A stretch of DNA of 64,000 nt from the NCBI RefSeq assembly GCF_014280435.1, contig NZ_CP060388.1, forward strand, positions 496,001-560,000, read 5' to 3'. A program made the position numbers and the translations under genes. This document shows positions 1 through 9,539 of this stretch, piece by piece. The stretch's first letter is position 1. Each line of letters starts with the position of its first letter. This DNA is from Sphingobium sp. KCTC 72723 (GTDB lineage Bacteria; Pseudomonadota; Alphaproteobacteria; Sphingomonadales; Sphingomonadaceae). The notes beneath the pieces were generated by a model that was not told where the DNA came from, did no database searches, and saw nothing but the letters and a program-made list of their open reading frames with translations.

Positions 1-34
1 CGAGCGCCAGTCCCGCGATCAGCGCGCCCCTCAC
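1..34 (-). CDS. 5' end of an unidentified, possibly secreted protein (partial)
   Basis: A GTG codon at 32-34 overlaps the TGA stop of the dehydrogenase gene upstream on the same strand (GTGA overlap). It opens a frame running off the left edge that reads roughly MRGALIAGLAL, a hydrophobic start resembling a signal peptide. Only eleven codons are visible, so no function can be assigned. The overlap suggests an operon partner of the dehydrogenase. It could also be a chance frame. Confidence 0.3.
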   Translation of the reverse strand, partial: MRGALIAGLAL

Positions 35-900
35 GCCCGCGTAATCCGCCGCACCAGCGCACTTGTATCCTGCCGATGCCCACCCAACGCCTGCACATCG
101 GCATAATATTGATCGACCATCGCCGTCACCGGCAACGTCGCGCCATTGGCCCGCGCCTCATCCAGCGCCAGCCCCAGATCCTTGCGCATCCAATCGACTG
201 CGAAACCGAAATCGAAACTGTCCTGCGCCATCGTTTTCCAGCGATTATCCATCTGCCAGCTTTGCGCCGCGCCGCCCGAAATCGCTTCGAACACGCTGTC
301 CAGGTCCAGTTCGGACGCCTGCGCAAAGCGTAATGCTTCGGACAGTCCCTGCAACACGCCTGCGATGCAGATCTGGTTGACCATCTTGGTCGTCTGGCCC
401 GCGCCTGCGCCGCCGACATGGACGATGCGCGCGGCATAGGCCTGCATCACGATCCTGGCGGCGGCGACCGCCGGTTCGCTGCCCCCGCACATGATCGACA
501 GCTTGCCATTTTCCGCGCCCGCCTGACCGCCCGACACGGGCGCATCGACGCTGTGGATGCCCCGGCTTTCGCCTTCCACGAATAATTGCCGCGCGATCCG
601 CGCCGAAACCGTCGTGTGGTCGATGAACAGGCTCCCCTGCTTCATTGTGCGAAATGCGCCTTCGCGGCCCAATGTCACCTGGCTCAGATCATCGTCGGTG
701 CCGACGCAACTGATGACGATATCGGCTTCCTCGGCGGCTTTCGCCGGGCTGGTCGCGACGGTGCCGCCATAGGCTTCCGCCCAGCTTTTCGCCTTGCCGA
801 TGGAACGGTTATAGACGGTGACGTCATGCCCCGCCTTTGCCAGATGGCCAGCGATCGGGCCGCCCATGACGCCCAGGCCGATAAACGCGATGTTAGCCAT
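31..900 (-). CDS. NAD(P)-dependent 3-hydroxyisobutyrate dehydrogenase family oxidoreductase
   Basis: A 289-residue beta-hydroxyacid dehydrogenase. The N-terminal Rossmann motif GLGVMGGPIAGHL (near residue 7) binds NAD(P). The family substrate motif SGGQAGAENG lies near residue 120, and the catalytic lysine region GAGQTTKMVNQ near 170. I chose the ATG at 900 because the Rossmann strand then starts at residue 3 and GAGG precedes it closely; an in-frame extension upstream has no homology feel. The family reduces or oxidises small beta-hydroxyacids such as 3-hydroxyisobutyrate, tartronate semialdehyde or succinic semialdehyde; the exact substrate cannot be read here. It is divergent from threonine ammonia-lyase across about 96 bp. 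Confidence 0.88.
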   Translation of the reverse strand: MANIAFIGLGVMGGPIAGHLAKAGHDVTVYNRSIGKAKSWAEAYGGTVATSPAKAAEEADIVISCVGTDDDLSQVTLGREGAFRTMKQGSLFIDHTTVSARIARQLFVEGESRGIHSVDAPVSGGQAGAENGKLSIMCGGSEPAVAAARIVMQAYAARIVHVGGAGAGQTTKMVNQICIAGVLQGLSEALRFAQASELDLDSVFEAISGGAAQSWQMDNRWKTMAQDSFDFGFAVDWMRKDLGLALDEARANGATLPVTAMVDQYYADVQALGGHRQDTSALVRRITRA

Positions 901-996
901 ATGCCTCGTAATATGTTGCCTGTGGTCCAGCCATAGGGCCAGTTTTGGCACAGTGCCAGTTTCTTCCACCGCATTTTTGCGTTACGGGGCGACCCC

Positions 997-2244
997 ATGA
1001 ACACGCTTGCCAAGATCGAGAGCGCCCTGCCGCTGCCCATCACCGTCGATGACGTCCTTGCCGCGCGCACCCGTATTGCAGGTGCCATCGTCAAGACGCC
1101 GACGTTGATCAGCCAGACGCTGTCGGACATGCTGGGGTGCAAAGTGTGGCTGAAATTCGAAAATCTGCAATTTACCGCCGCCTATAAAGAACGCGGCGCA
1201 CTCAATCGCCTGCTGCAACTGGATGAAGCGTCCAAGGCCAAGGGCGTGATCGCCGCGTCAGCGGGCAATCATGCGCAGGGGCTGGCCTATCATGGCAAGC
1301 GGCTGGGCGTGCCGGTCACTATCGTCATGCCAATGACCACGCCGACCGTGAAGGTCACGCAGACCAAGGGTCATGGCGCGACCGTCGTGCAATATGGCGA
1401 GAAATTCGACGACGCCTATGCCCATGCCCGACTGCTGGAAGTCGAACAGGGGCTGACCTTCATTCATCCCTTTGACGATCCGCAGATCATGGCCGGGCAG
1501 GGGACGGTTGCGCTCGAAATGCTGGAAGATGCGCCGGAAATCGACACGCTGATCATCCCGATCGGTGGTGGCGGCCTGTTTTCCGGCATGGCCACGGCGG
1601 CCCGCGCGATGAAGCCCGACATCCGCCTGATCGGCGTGCAGGCGGAACTCTATCCGTCCATGTACGACTATATCAAGGGCGCGGACCTGCCGTGCGACGG
1701 CGATACGCTGGCGGAAGGGATCGCGGTCAAGCAACCGGGCGACAATACCCGTCTGGTGGTGGAACGGCTGGCCGACGACATGCTGCTGGTCACCGAACGG
1801 CGGCTGGAAGAAGCGCTCAGCCTGCTGCTCCAGATCGAAAAAACCGTGGTCGAAGGGGCGGGTGCCGCTGGCCTTGCCGCGCTGCTGACCTATCGCGAAC
1901 AATTTGCCGGGCGCAATGTCGGGCTGATCCTGACCGGCGGCAATATCGACACCCGCCTGCTCGCCAACGTCCTGCTGCGCGACCTTGCCCGGTCGGGTCG
2001 CCTCGCGCGGCTGCGCATCATCTTGCAGGACCGGCCCGGCGCGCTGTTCCATGTCGCCAAAATCTTCGATCAGGAAGCAGTCAACATCCTGGAACTGGCG
2101 CATCAGCGTATCTTCACCAACCTGCCCGCCAAGGGGCTGAGCCTGGACGTGGAGTGCGAAACCCGCGATCGTGCGCACCTTCAGCGGCTTATCGCCGCGC
2201 TGGGCGAAGCGGGCTATGAAGTCGCGCCGATCGAAGTTGCCTGA
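997..2244 (+). CDS. ilvA: Threonine ammonia-lyase with C-terminal ACT domain
   Basis: A 415-residue PLP enzyme deaminating threonine to 2-oxobutyrate, the first step towards isoleucine. The PLP lysine lies in AAYKERGAL (K64), the phosphate-binding glycine loop is PIGGGGL (near residue 190), and a single ACT domain fills about residues 335-410. The short single-ACT layout resembles the catabolic TdcB-like group more than long IlvA proteins with two ACT-like domains, so the gene symbol is a functional guess. The ACT domain implies allosteric control by an amino acid. It stands alone after the divergent promoter region at 901-996. Confidence 0.9.
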   Translation: MNTLAKIESALPLPITVDDVLAARTRIAGAIVKTPTLISQTLSDMLGCKVWLKFENLQFTAAYKERGALNRLLQLDEASKAKGVIAASAGNHAQGLAYHGKRLGVPVTIVMPMTTPTVKVTQTKGHGATVVQYGEKFDDAYAHARLLEVEQGLTFIHPFDDPQIMAGQGTVALEMLEDAPEIDTLIIPIGGGGLFSGMATAARAMKPDIRLIGVQAELYPSMYDYIKGADLPCDGDTLAEGIAVKQPGDNTRLVVERLADDMLLVTERRLEEALSLLLQIEKTVVEGAGAAGLAALLTYREQFAGRNVGLILTGGNIDTRLLANVLLRDLARSGRLARLRIILQDRPGALFHVAKIFDQEAVNILELAHQRIFTNLPAKGLSLDVECETRDRAHLQRLIAALGEAGYEVAPIEVA

Positions 2245-2360
2245 CGGCTGACAGGTTTCTGTTAACTTTTCGTGGTAAATGCTCTTTTCATACGCGCATG
2301 GGGTCGGCATAGTCGGCAAATGATCGACCCGCGCCGCCGACACGAAGGGGATATTGGAGC

Positions 2361-3179
2361 GTGACTGCACCCTTTCGTTTTCCTCGCTTCTTCGTGACGA
2401 ACCCATCGCCTTGCCCCTATCTGCCGGGGCGGAGCGAGCGGAAGGTGTTCACCGAACTCAATGGCGACAATGCGGCCGAGCTTAACGATGCGCTGGGCCG
2501 CATCGGTTTTCGCCGCAGCCAGAATGTCGCCTATCGCCCCAGTTGTGCCGATTGTTCCGCCTGCGTTTCGGTGCGCGTCGTCGCCGGTGAATTTCGTCCC
2601 AACGCGACCCAGCGTAAACTGATCCGCCGCAACAGCGACCTGGTCGTGACGGCGTGCAAGCCCTGGTCGACCGAGGAGCAATATGCGCTGCTCCAGCGCT
2701 ATCTGTCGGCGCGCCATCCCGGTGGCGGCATGACAGAAATGGACGAAATGGATTTCGCCGACATGGTCGAACAGACCCCGGTGGACAGTCATGTCGTGGA
2801 ATATCGCGAACCCGGCGTTGACGGGCGCGTGGGTCGGCTGGTCGGTGCGTGCCTGACCGACCGGCAGGGCGACGGGCTGTCGATGATCTACAGCTTCTTC
2901 GATACCACGCTGGACCATCGTCAGGGGCTGGGCAACTTCATCATCATGGACCATATCCTGCGCGCGTCGCGGGCAGGGCTGGCCTATGTGTATCTGGGCT
3001 ATTGGGTCGATGGGTCGCAGCGGATGGAATATAAGGTCCGCTATCGCCCACTTGAAAAGCTGAGCCGTACTGGCTGGGTCCGGTTCGACCCGGACGAACA
3101 GGAACAGGCCATTCGCGATGTAGCCCAACGGGACGAGCCACCCTTGCCGGTGGAACTGGCGAGCATGTTCCGCAAATAG
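2361..3179 (+). CDS. bpt: Aspartate/glutamate leucyltransferase (Bpt-type arginyltransferase family)
   Basis: A 272-residue aminoacyl-tRNA-protein transferase of the bacterial N-end-rule pathway. It adds Leu from Leu-tRNA to proteins starting with Asp or Glu, marking them for ClpS/ClpAP. The N-terminal half holds the family cysteine motifs [13 protein letters not shown] and [13 protein letters not shown]. The C-terminal half has the GNAT-like fold with [17 protein letters not shown]. The start is GTG with a GAAGGGG sequence 10 bases upstream. Length matches the family. It is apparently monocistronic. Confidence 0.92.
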   Translation: MTAPFRFPRFFVTNPSPCPYLPGRSERKVFTELNGDNAAELNDALGRIGFRRSQNVAYRPSCADCSACVSVRVVAGEFRPNATQRKLIRRNSDLVVTACKPWSTEEQYALLQRYLSARHPGGGMTEMDEMDFADMVEQTPVDSHVVEYREPGVDGRVGRLVGACLTDRQGDGLSMIYSFFDTTLDHRQGLGNFIIMDHILRASRAGLAYVYLGYWVDGSQRMEYKVRYRPLEKLSRTGWVRFDPDEQEQAIRDVAQRDEPPLPVELASMFRK

Positions 3180-3322
3180 CGGAACGTGCGGATATTCCAT
3201 GCTTTTCTGTCCGCTACTGTAAATGCGACGGAAATGGTGTGATGATGGCCAAGTTGTTTAACTTTTTGCTCTAGTCATCATCTTCATGAACGGGATGAGG
3301 ATGACAGGATCGGGGGCAGGCG

Positions 3323-5845
3323 ATGGATCGCTTTGCTGATCGCCGATTTGACGACTTCCGGCTGGCGCTGGGACATAGCGTTCCTGCCGATAGTTTGTTT
3401 CGTTATCGCAACGAATTACTGTCGTCGCCTTTCTTCGACTCTATGTCTCCGTCGCTGTCGCGTTTGGTCGCTGACGGTCGGGGAAAATTGCTTGCGATGG
3501 AAGCGCAGGGCAGCGGCAAGCCCTTGCGTTTCGCGATCGATCCCATGGCGAACGGCTGGCGTGCAATGCTCGACCGGGCGGGGCGTCGTGCCGTGCTGGA
3601 AGCCGCGCGGCAGGATGCGCCCGATCCGCTGACCTTGCGCCTGACCTTTGCTGATGGCGAACGGCGTTGGTGTCTCATTCGCCTGTTGCGAGTGCAGGCG
3701 CCCGGCATCGCTACTCGTTATTATGGCACGGTGGAGGATGTTCACGACCGCCATGATGGGCAGGCCCGCGCGCTCGAAAAGGCGCTGGCCGAAAGCCGCG
3801 ACCATTATCGCTGGTCGGTCGATCTCAGCCCGCAGGTTCCATGGACCGCATCGCCCGATGGCGGGATAGAGGAAGTGGGACCGCTCTGGCTGAACCTCAC
3901 CGGCCTGACTCCGCAGCAGACGCTGGGTGCAGGATGGCTGACGGCGCTCCATGCCGATGACCTGGAACGGGTGATCGCGGTGTGGGCGCTGCATCTGGTC
4001 AGCGGCGCGCCGGTCGATGTCGATTATCGCATCCACTTGGCCCAGGGCGGCTATCGCTGGATGCGCGCCCGTGCCGCCGCGCGGCGCGACGCGCAAGGCG
4101 CGATCGTGCGCTGGTATGGCACGCTGGAGGATGTCCACGCGCAGAAGCTGGCGCAGCGCGCGCTGACCGACAGTGAGGAGCGCTTTCGCCTTGCGGTGCA
4201 ATCGGCGCGGTTGGGCATATGGGATTTCGACGCCGTCACAGGCGCGCGCACATGGTCGCCCGAATTTCGCGCGATGCTGGGCATCGGTGCGGATCAGCCC
4301 GCGACGAACGGCCTGTCGCTGTCGCTGGTCCATGCCGACGACCGGGAAAAATTGCGGGTCATGCTGGACGCGGTGGCGACCGGCGCGGTGCCGCCCCATT
4401 TCGAAGCGACATTGCGCATCCACCGTGCCGATGACGGGGCATTGCGCTGGATCCGCAGCACGGGTTGGACCACCCGATCGGAATCGGGGCGGCCGCAGCG
4501 GATCATCGTCACTTTTCTGGACGTGACTGAGCAACGCGATGCGGAAGATCGCATCCGCTGGGCCGCGACTCATGACCCTATGACTCGGCTGCCCAACCGG
4601 GCGCTGTGGCAGGCGTCGCTGGAAGAACTGGCGACGCGATCCGGGCTGGCGGGCGAACGGTTCGGCTTGCTGCTGCTCGATATAGATGATCTCAAACGCA
4701 CCAATGACTCGCTGGGCCATGATGCGGGTGACGCGCTGTTGTGCGCCTTTGCCCGGCGGCTGGCGGCGGCCGCACCGCCCGATGCCGTGCTGGGGCGTCT
4801 GGGCGGCGACGAATTCGGCCTGATCGCGCCATCGCTGACCGATCCGGCTGCGCTGGAAGCGTGCAGCGCCGCTCTTATCGAAAGCGTCCGTCTTCCCCAT
4901 ATCTATCAGGGCCGTTCGCTCGATTGCGGTGTCAGCATCGGCGGTGCCTTGTTCGGCACCCATGGCGAGCGGGCCGAGGATGTCCTCAAGGCCGCCGACC
5001 TTGCCCTTTATGCGTCAAAGGCCGCCGGGCGCGGTCGATTGACGCTGTTCCATTCCGATCTGCGGGCAGCGGCGCAGCAACGCAGTTCCATGCTGCACAT
5101 GGCCCGGCAGGTCGTGGCCGATCATCTGGTGATGCCCTATTATCAGCCCAAGGTGGATCTGCGCACGGGCCGCGTGCTGGGGTATGAAGCGCTGCTGCGG
5201 TGGCAGCATCCCCGCCTTGGCGTGCAATTGCCCGGCACGATTGCCGCAGGCTTCGACCATGGCGAAATTGCGGTCGGCCTGACCCGGTGCATGGTGGACG
5301 CGGTGCTGGCCGATCTGCGCCGCTGGCTGCGCGCCGGGGTCGATCCGGGCCGAGTGGCGATCAACGCGAGCGCTGCCGATTTTGCCGATGGCGACTTTGC
5401 CGATCGCCTGCTGGCGCAATTGGCGCGCAGCGATATTCCGCCCGCGCATCTTGAAATCGAAGTGACAGAATCCGTGTTCCTCAGCCGTGGCGCTGGCCAG
5501 GTCGGCCGGGCGCTAGGCCATTTCGCGCAGGCCGGTGTCCGTGTCGCGCTCGACGATTTCGGCACCGGCTTTGCTTCGCTCACGCACCTCAAACAATATC
5601 CGGTGGATATATTGAAGATCGACCGCAGTTTCGTCAGCAATCTCGAACAGGATGCAGGCGACGCGGCGATCGTCGATGCCATCGTCAAGTTGGGCAGCAG
5701 CTTTGGCATGGACGTGGTGGCCGAAGGCGTGGAGACGGCGGCGCAGGCGGCGCTGCTGCTGGGGCATGGCTGCATTATCGGACAAGGTTTCCTGCTGGGC
5801 CGCCCGCAGCCCTTTGCCATGATCCGTCCACCCAAAGCCCTGTGA
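3323..5845 (+). CDS. PAS-PAS-PAS-GGDEF-EAL cyclic-di-GMP signalling protein
   Basis: An 840-residue cytoplasmic protein without membrane segments. Three PAS/PAC-like sensor regions (about residues 40-125, 140-265, 275-400; the PAC ends YYGTVEDVHD, WYGTLEDVHA and IVTFLDVTEQ are clear) precede a GGDEF domain (about 410-570) with an intact RLGGDEFG active site. A C-terminal EAL domain (about 585-830) has YEALLRW, EVTESVF and LDDFGTGFAS. No RxxD inhibitory site sits at the usual position before GGDEF. Both catalytic motifs look intact, so it may make and degrade c-di-GMP; the net activity cannot be predicted. The PAS regions suggest sensing of a small ligand or redox state. The ATG at 3323 follows a GGGGGCAGG sequence. 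Confidence 0.93.
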   Translation: MDRFADRRFDDFRLALGHSVPADSLFRYRNELLSSPFFDSMSPSLSRLVADGRGKLLAMEAQGSGKPLRFAIDPMANGWRAMLDRAGRRAVLEAARQDAPDPLTLRLTFADGERRWCLIRLLRVQAPGIATRYYGTVEDVHDRHDGQARALEKALAESRDHYRWSVDLSPQVPWTASPDGGIEEVGPLWLNLTGLTPQQTLGAGWLTALHADDLERVIAVWALHLVSGAPVDVDYRIHLAQGGYRWMRARAAARRDAQGAIVRWYGTLEDVHAQKLAQRALTDSEERFRLAVQSARLGIWDFDAVTGARTWSPEFRAMLGIGADQPATNGLSLSLVHADDREKLRVMLDAVATGAVPPHFEATLRIHRADDGALRWIRSTGWTTRSESGRPQRIIVTFLDVTEQRDAEDRIRWAATHDPMTRLPNRALWQASLEELATRSGLAGERFGLLLLDIDDLKRTNDSLGHDAGDALLCAFARRLAAAAPPDAVLGRLGGDEFGLIAPSLTDPAALEACSAALIESVRLPHIYQGRSLDCGVSIGGALFGTHGERAEDVLKAADLALYASKAAGRGRLTLFHSDLRAAAQQRSSMLHMARQVVADHLVMPYYQPKVDLRTGRVLGYEALLRWQHPRLGVQLPGTIAAGFDHGEIAVGLTRCMVDAVLADLRRWLRAGVDPGRVAINASAADFADGDFADRLLAQLARSDIPPAHLEIEVTESVFLSRGAGQVGRALGHFAQAGVRVALDDFGTGFASLTHLKQYPVDILKIDRSFVSNLEQDAGDAAIVDAIVKLGSSFGMDVVAEGVETAAQAALLLGHGCIIGQGFLLGRPQPFAMIRPPKAL

Positions 5846-5851
5846 TAGGAA

Positions 5852-5883
5852 AAGGGCCGCGCCGGTCGCCCGGCACGGCCCTT
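5852..5883. terminator. Hairpin between convergent genes
   Basis: AAGGGCCG (5852-5859) pairs perfectly with CGGCCCTT (5876-5883) around a GC-rich interior. It lies between the stop codons of the convergent GGDEF-EAL and RcnB-like genes and could terminate both. Confidence 0.6.
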
Positions 5884-5900
5884 CCGTCATTCCATCAGTT

Positions 5901-7049
5901 TCATTTGCAGCGGCAGGCCTTGCGTGCCCGGCGCACCGGCTTGCGCGCGACCACCCGTTCGGTGACGTAGCTTGTCGTCGTCGTGGTCGTCATTGCAGGC
6001 TGCACCGTTATGGTGGTGACGATCGGCGCGGGGTAATAATAGCCCCCCGACACATATCCGCCGCCCTGCGTCACGACATGCGACGGCGCGCCATAACCCT
6101 GACCATAACCCTGACCATAGCCATGCCCCTGCGACCAGTGCGGCGCACCGGCATAGGGCGGCGCATCATAATCGACACCGCGTCCGCGCACTGCGCCGTT
6201 GAAACTGCCTTCGTAACTGCCGCTGGTCTGTCGGCCATCCGCCGTGGTCCAGGTGCCTTCCCAACGGCCCTCATAATCATTCTGCGTGGTGACGCCGTCA
6301 TCGCCGACGCCATAGCCATAATCATAGCCTGCACCTGCGCGACGCGGCGGCGCAGCGCCCCGGCGCGGGGCATCCTCCGCCTTGTCGATCGCCATGCCAG
6401 CGATGGCACCTACCCCTGCGCCAATCAGCGTGCCGGCAGTTCGATTGCCGCGCCCGGCGATCCGGTTGCCGGCAACCCCGCCGACGACTGCGCCGATGGC
6501 TGCGCCGCCAAGGCCATTGTCGCGACGCGGCGCATCATAGCCGCCATCGGGTCCATAGCCGCCCTCATACCGGTCCCACGCCACATCGCTGCGGCTGTCA
6601 TAGACCCGGCCATAACGGTCGGTCATGACCGCATCGTCATAATAGCGCGACCAGCCATAGCCGGAAGCCGGGACGGGCAGGCCATAGGTACCATAATTGC
6701 CGATATAATAGCTGGGGCTGACCCAGTAACGCGGCAGGACATAGCCATAGACCGGGCGCTGATAACCGTTCCAGCCGCCCGGCGCACGCCAGCCTGCATA
6801 CCAGCGGCCATTCTGGCGCGGACCCCAGCGATTGCCGCCATTCCAACCCATGCCGGGACGGTTCGCGCCGTGGTGGGGCATTTGCATCCCCGGACGCACG
6901 CCGCCCATCCCCGGCTTCGGCCCGGACCAACCCTTGCCCATCGCGGGCATCGCCGCGCCGGTCCCGGCCAGCGCCGGGGCAGTCACTCCCGCCAACGCGA
7001 TGCTGGCGCCCAGAAGGAGAAAGCCCGAAGTCCGCCCCAATATCCGCAT
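5901..7049 (-). CDS. RcnB-like / glycine-zipper envelope protein
   Basis: A 382-residue exported protein. A signal peptide occupies about residues 1-29 (FLLLGASIALAGVTAPALAG). A Gly/Pro/Trp/Met-rich linker follows, then an RcnB-family segment (YWVSPSYYIGNYGTYGL, then GYGWSRYYDDAVM). Next comes a glycine-zipper hairpin (GGAAIGAVVGGVAGNRIAG, then TLIGAGVGAIAGMAID) typical of outer-membrane or periplasmic 2TM zipper proteins. A Tyr/Gly-rich part and a basic tail ending CRCK close it. RcnB proteins are linked to periplasmic Ni/Co homeostasis, but in sphingomonads they are numerous and mostly uncharacterised. The ATG at 7049 was chosen because the signal peptide then starts directly. Confidence 0.75.
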   Translation of the reverse strand: MRILGRTSGFLLLGASIALAGVTAPALAGTGAAMPAMGKGWSGPKPGMGGVRPGMQMPHHGANRPGMGWNGGNRWGPRQNGRWYAGWRAPGGWNGYQRPVYGYVLPRYWVSPSYYIGNYGTYGLPVPASGYGWSRYYDDAVMTDRYGRVYDSRSDVAWDRYEGGYGPDGGYDAPRRDNGLGGAAIGAVVGGVAGNRIAGRGNRTAGTLIGAGVGAIAGMAIDKAEDAPRRGAAPPRRAGAGYDYGYGVGDDGVTTQNDYEGRWEGTWTTADGRQTSGSYEGSFNGAVRGRGVDYDAPPYAGAPHWSQGHGYGQGYGQGYGAPSHVVTQGGGYVSGGYYYPAPIVTTITVQPAMTTTTTTSYVTERVVARKPVRRARKACRCK

Positions 7050-7213
7050 GGTTAATGCTCCCTGTTTTCCGGCGCGCAAACAGGCGGGCGCGGATCAAAA
7101 TGCTAACGCGCTGTTTAGCATGGCGATCCGCGCCTATCCACGCTTGCGGCAGTGGAATCCTGTCCCGAAACGGGTCGGAATATCGGGTAGGGCAGGGAAA
7201 GAGGGTTAACGCC

Positions 7214-7699
7214 TCAGCCGATCCGTGCGGCTATCGCTGCTACCAGCGCCTCCAGTCCGCGCGCATCGACCGAGTCGAAACGGGCAGGACGCGGGCTGTC
7301 GAGGTCCAGCACCGCGATCAGGCGGCCCTCGACCAGCACCGGCACCACGATTTCCGATGCGCTGGCCGCGTCGCAGGCGATGTGGCCGGGGAAAGCATGG
7401 ACATCCTCCACCAGTTGCGTTTCCCGGCTTGCCGCCGCTGCACCGCATACGCCCCGGCCCATCGGGATGCGGATGCAGGCAGGCTTGCCCTGAAACGGAC
7501 CCAGCACCAGCTCGTCGCCGACCAGCCTGTAAAATCCTGCCCAGTTAAGGTCGGGCAGATATTGCCAGATCAACGCCGAAAGGTTCGCCATATTGGCAAC
7601 CGCATCGGGTTCGTCACGGGTCAGCGCCTCTGCGGCGGACAGCAGGTCGGCGTAGAGCGTCGCCTTGTCGGCGGCATCGGTGGGGGCAAAATCATACAT
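7214..7699 (-). CDS. msrC: Free methionine-(R)-sulfoxide reductase (GAF domain)
   Basis: A 161-residue single GAF-domain protein of the fRMsr family, which reduces free Met-R-sulfoxide during oxidative stress repair. The three family cysteines are present in KPACIRIP, GRGVCGAAA and GHIACDAAS, and the C-terminal AVLDLDSP strand is typical. Length matches the family. It ends a short minus-strand run 8 bp after the M28 peptidase gene, so the two are probably co-transcribed. Confidence 0.9.
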   Translation of the reverse strand: MYDFAPTDAADKATLYADLLSAAEALTRDEPDAVANMANLSALIWQYLPDLNWAGFYRLVGDELVLGPFQGKPACIRIPMGRGVCGAAAASRETQLVEDVHAFPGHIACDAASASEIVVPVLVEGRLIAVLDLDSPRPARFDSVDARGLEALVAAIAARIG

Positions 7700-7707
7700 G
7701 CTGTTAC

Positions 7708-9390
7708 CTATTGCCCCGCCCGATCCCTGTCGCGGATGCCCCGAAACTCATCGCCCTCGACCCAGTTGGGCCAATCGGCGCTGGTCGCCAGATCGCGCCC
7801 GACCGCATAATAAAGTTTCAGGTCGGCCAGCACCCCGGTCCAGTCCCAATTGGGATCATATTCATCCTTGGGACCATGATAGCGGTTCTTGGTATAATCC
7901 TCCGCAGCCGCCATGCCTGCCGCCGTGCCGCCCTGCACCAGATCCTCGCCGCCCTCGAAATAGAGCATCGGCAGGCCGTGCTTGGCAAAGCTGAAATGGT
8001 CGGAGCGATAATAATAGCCCTTTTCCGGTGTCGGCTCCAGCGTGGCGACCCGGCCCTGCGCAGTCAGCGCCCGGCCCAGATAGGCGTCCAACTGCGACTT
8101 GCCCTTGCCGATCACCACGACATTCTTCGCCAGCCCCGCGACCGACAGCGCATCCATATTCACGCCGCCCACTGTTTTGGCGAACGGGAACACCGGATTA
8201 TTGCCATAATAGGCCGATCCCAGCAGCCCCGATTCCTCCGCCGTCACGGCCAGAAACACCTGGCTGCGATCGGTCGGCCCGGCCTTCACATTGGCCTGCG
8301 CCAGCGCGATCAGCGCTGCCGTACCAGTGGCATTGTCGACCGCGCCGTTGCATATGTCGTCGCCATCGGGCGCAGCCTGACAGCGGCCCAGATGGTCCCA
8401 ATGCGCGCTGTAGAGGACATATTCGTCAGGCCGCGTCTTGCCGGGCAGCAGCGCAACGACATTCTTCGACATATGTTTGCGCAGGTCGTTATCGAACGAC
8501 ACAGACGCCTTTACCCCGCTCAACGGCACTGCCTTGAAGCCCGCCTTCTTCGCCGCTGCCATCTGCGCGGTCAGGTCCAGACCCGCGCTGGCGAACAGAG
8601 CCGCCGCCTTGTCCTTCTGGATCCACCCGATTGCCTGGCTCTGCCCGGCATTGCCGTCCGCGCTGTCGGCGACATGCTGCGCCCCGGTCCAGCTCGACTG
8701 CACGACATTCCACCCATAGGCTGCAGGCACCGTGTCATGCACGATGATCGCAGCGGCAGCACCTTGCCGCGCCGCTTCCTCGAACTTATAGGTCCAGCGG
8801 CCATAATAGGTCATCGCGCGGCCATTGAACGGCCCGGTCAGCCCCTGCGTCTCATAATCGGGATCGTTGACCAGAATGACAACGGTCTTGCCCTTGACGT
8901 CGACGCCAGCATAATCATTCCACCCCTTCTCGGGCGCGTTGATGCCATAGCCCACGAACACTACCGGACTGTCTTTGATCGCGATTTTGGGCTGAGTGGT
9001 CCGATAGGTGCCGACCACCATTTCAGGACCATAGGCCGCCGCAACTGCGCCCTTGCCGCCGCTAAACGACAACGCCGACACATTCTTGGCGTTAATCTCT
9101 ACCAGCGGCACGTCTTGGAACCAGCTGCCCTTGTTCCCCGGTTTCAGGCCCAGCTTGCCAAATTCGGCCGCCAGCAGCGCCATCGTCTTTTCCTCGCCGG
9201 GTGAACCGGGTGCGCGGCCTTCATAGGCGTCGGACGACAGCGTCTGCACCAACCGCTTCATCGTGTCGATGGACGGCTCGACCGCTGCGGGCGTCGATGC
9301 CGAAGCGGTGGCTGGCGGCGTATCCGCGCCGTCACTCGCACAGGCAGAAAGGGCAAGAGTGGCGGCGATCGCCAGAAGTGAACTGCGCAT
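7708..9390 (-). CDS. Secreted M28-family zinc aminopeptidase (lipoprotein)
   Basis: A 560-residue metallopeptidase. The N-terminus LLAIAATLALSACAS is a lipoprotein signal with the lipobox cysteine near residue 17. A PA-type insert (about 120-290) precedes the M28 catalytic core. Zinc ligands are visible in YSAHWDHLG, GAVDNATGTAAL, VTAEESGLLGS, VNMDALS and YRSDHFSFAKHG. I chose the ATG at 9390, preceded by GAGGGAG; a longer in-frame extension lacks this. It is divergent from a secreted S9 peptidase, which suggests shared use of extracellular peptides. Confidence 0.9.
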   Translation of the reverse strand: MRSSLLAIAATLALSACASDGADTPPATASASTPAAVEPSIDTMKRLVQTLSSDAYEGRAPGSPGEEKTMALLAAEFGKLGLKPGNKGSWFQDVPLVEINAKNVSALSFSGGKGAVAAAYGPEMVVGTYRTTQPKIAIKDSPVVFVGYGINAPEKGWNDYAGVDVKGKTVVILVNDPDYETQGLTGPFNGRAMTYYGRWTYKFEEAARQGAAAAIIVHDTVPAAYGWNVVQSSWTGAQHVADSADGNAGQSQAIGWIQKDKAAALFASAGLDLTAQMAAAKKAGFKAVPLSGVKASVSFDNDLRKHMSKNVVALLPGKTRPDEYVLYSAHWDHLGRCQAAPDGDDICNGAVDNATGTAALIALAQANVKAGPTDRSQVFLAVTAEESGLLGSAYYGNNPVFPFAKTVGGVNMDALSVAGLAKNVVVIGKGKSQLDAYLGRALTAQGRVATLEPTPEKGYYYRSDHFSFAKHGLPMLYFEGGEDLVQGGTAAGMAAAEDYTKNRYHGPKDEYDPNWDWTGVLADLKLYYAVGRDLATSADWPNWVEGDEFRGIRDRDRAGQ

Positions 9391-9539
9391 CAGGGCAACT
9401 CCCTCAAAATCATTGTTATACAATTGTGATGCTCCGTGATGCCACTGTGCGAGCGCAAGGGCAAGCAAGGGGATTGCGTGGCGCATTTGCTTGCCTTAGC
9501 TCGTTGAACCAACAGGCATATCAGGGGGAATGGCGCGGC

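Noticed and set aside
2262..2280. TTAACTTTTCGTGGTAA before bpt as a CtrA site
   Set aside because: The spacing and the second half do not fit TTAA-N7-TTAA; two or more mismatches.
7100..7121. ATGCTAA-N8-TTAGCAT palindrome upstream of the RcnB-like gene as a CtrA site
   Set aside because: Half-site spacing is 8 instead of 7 and the halves are CTAA/TTAG; it may be a different operator, but evidence is too thin to list.
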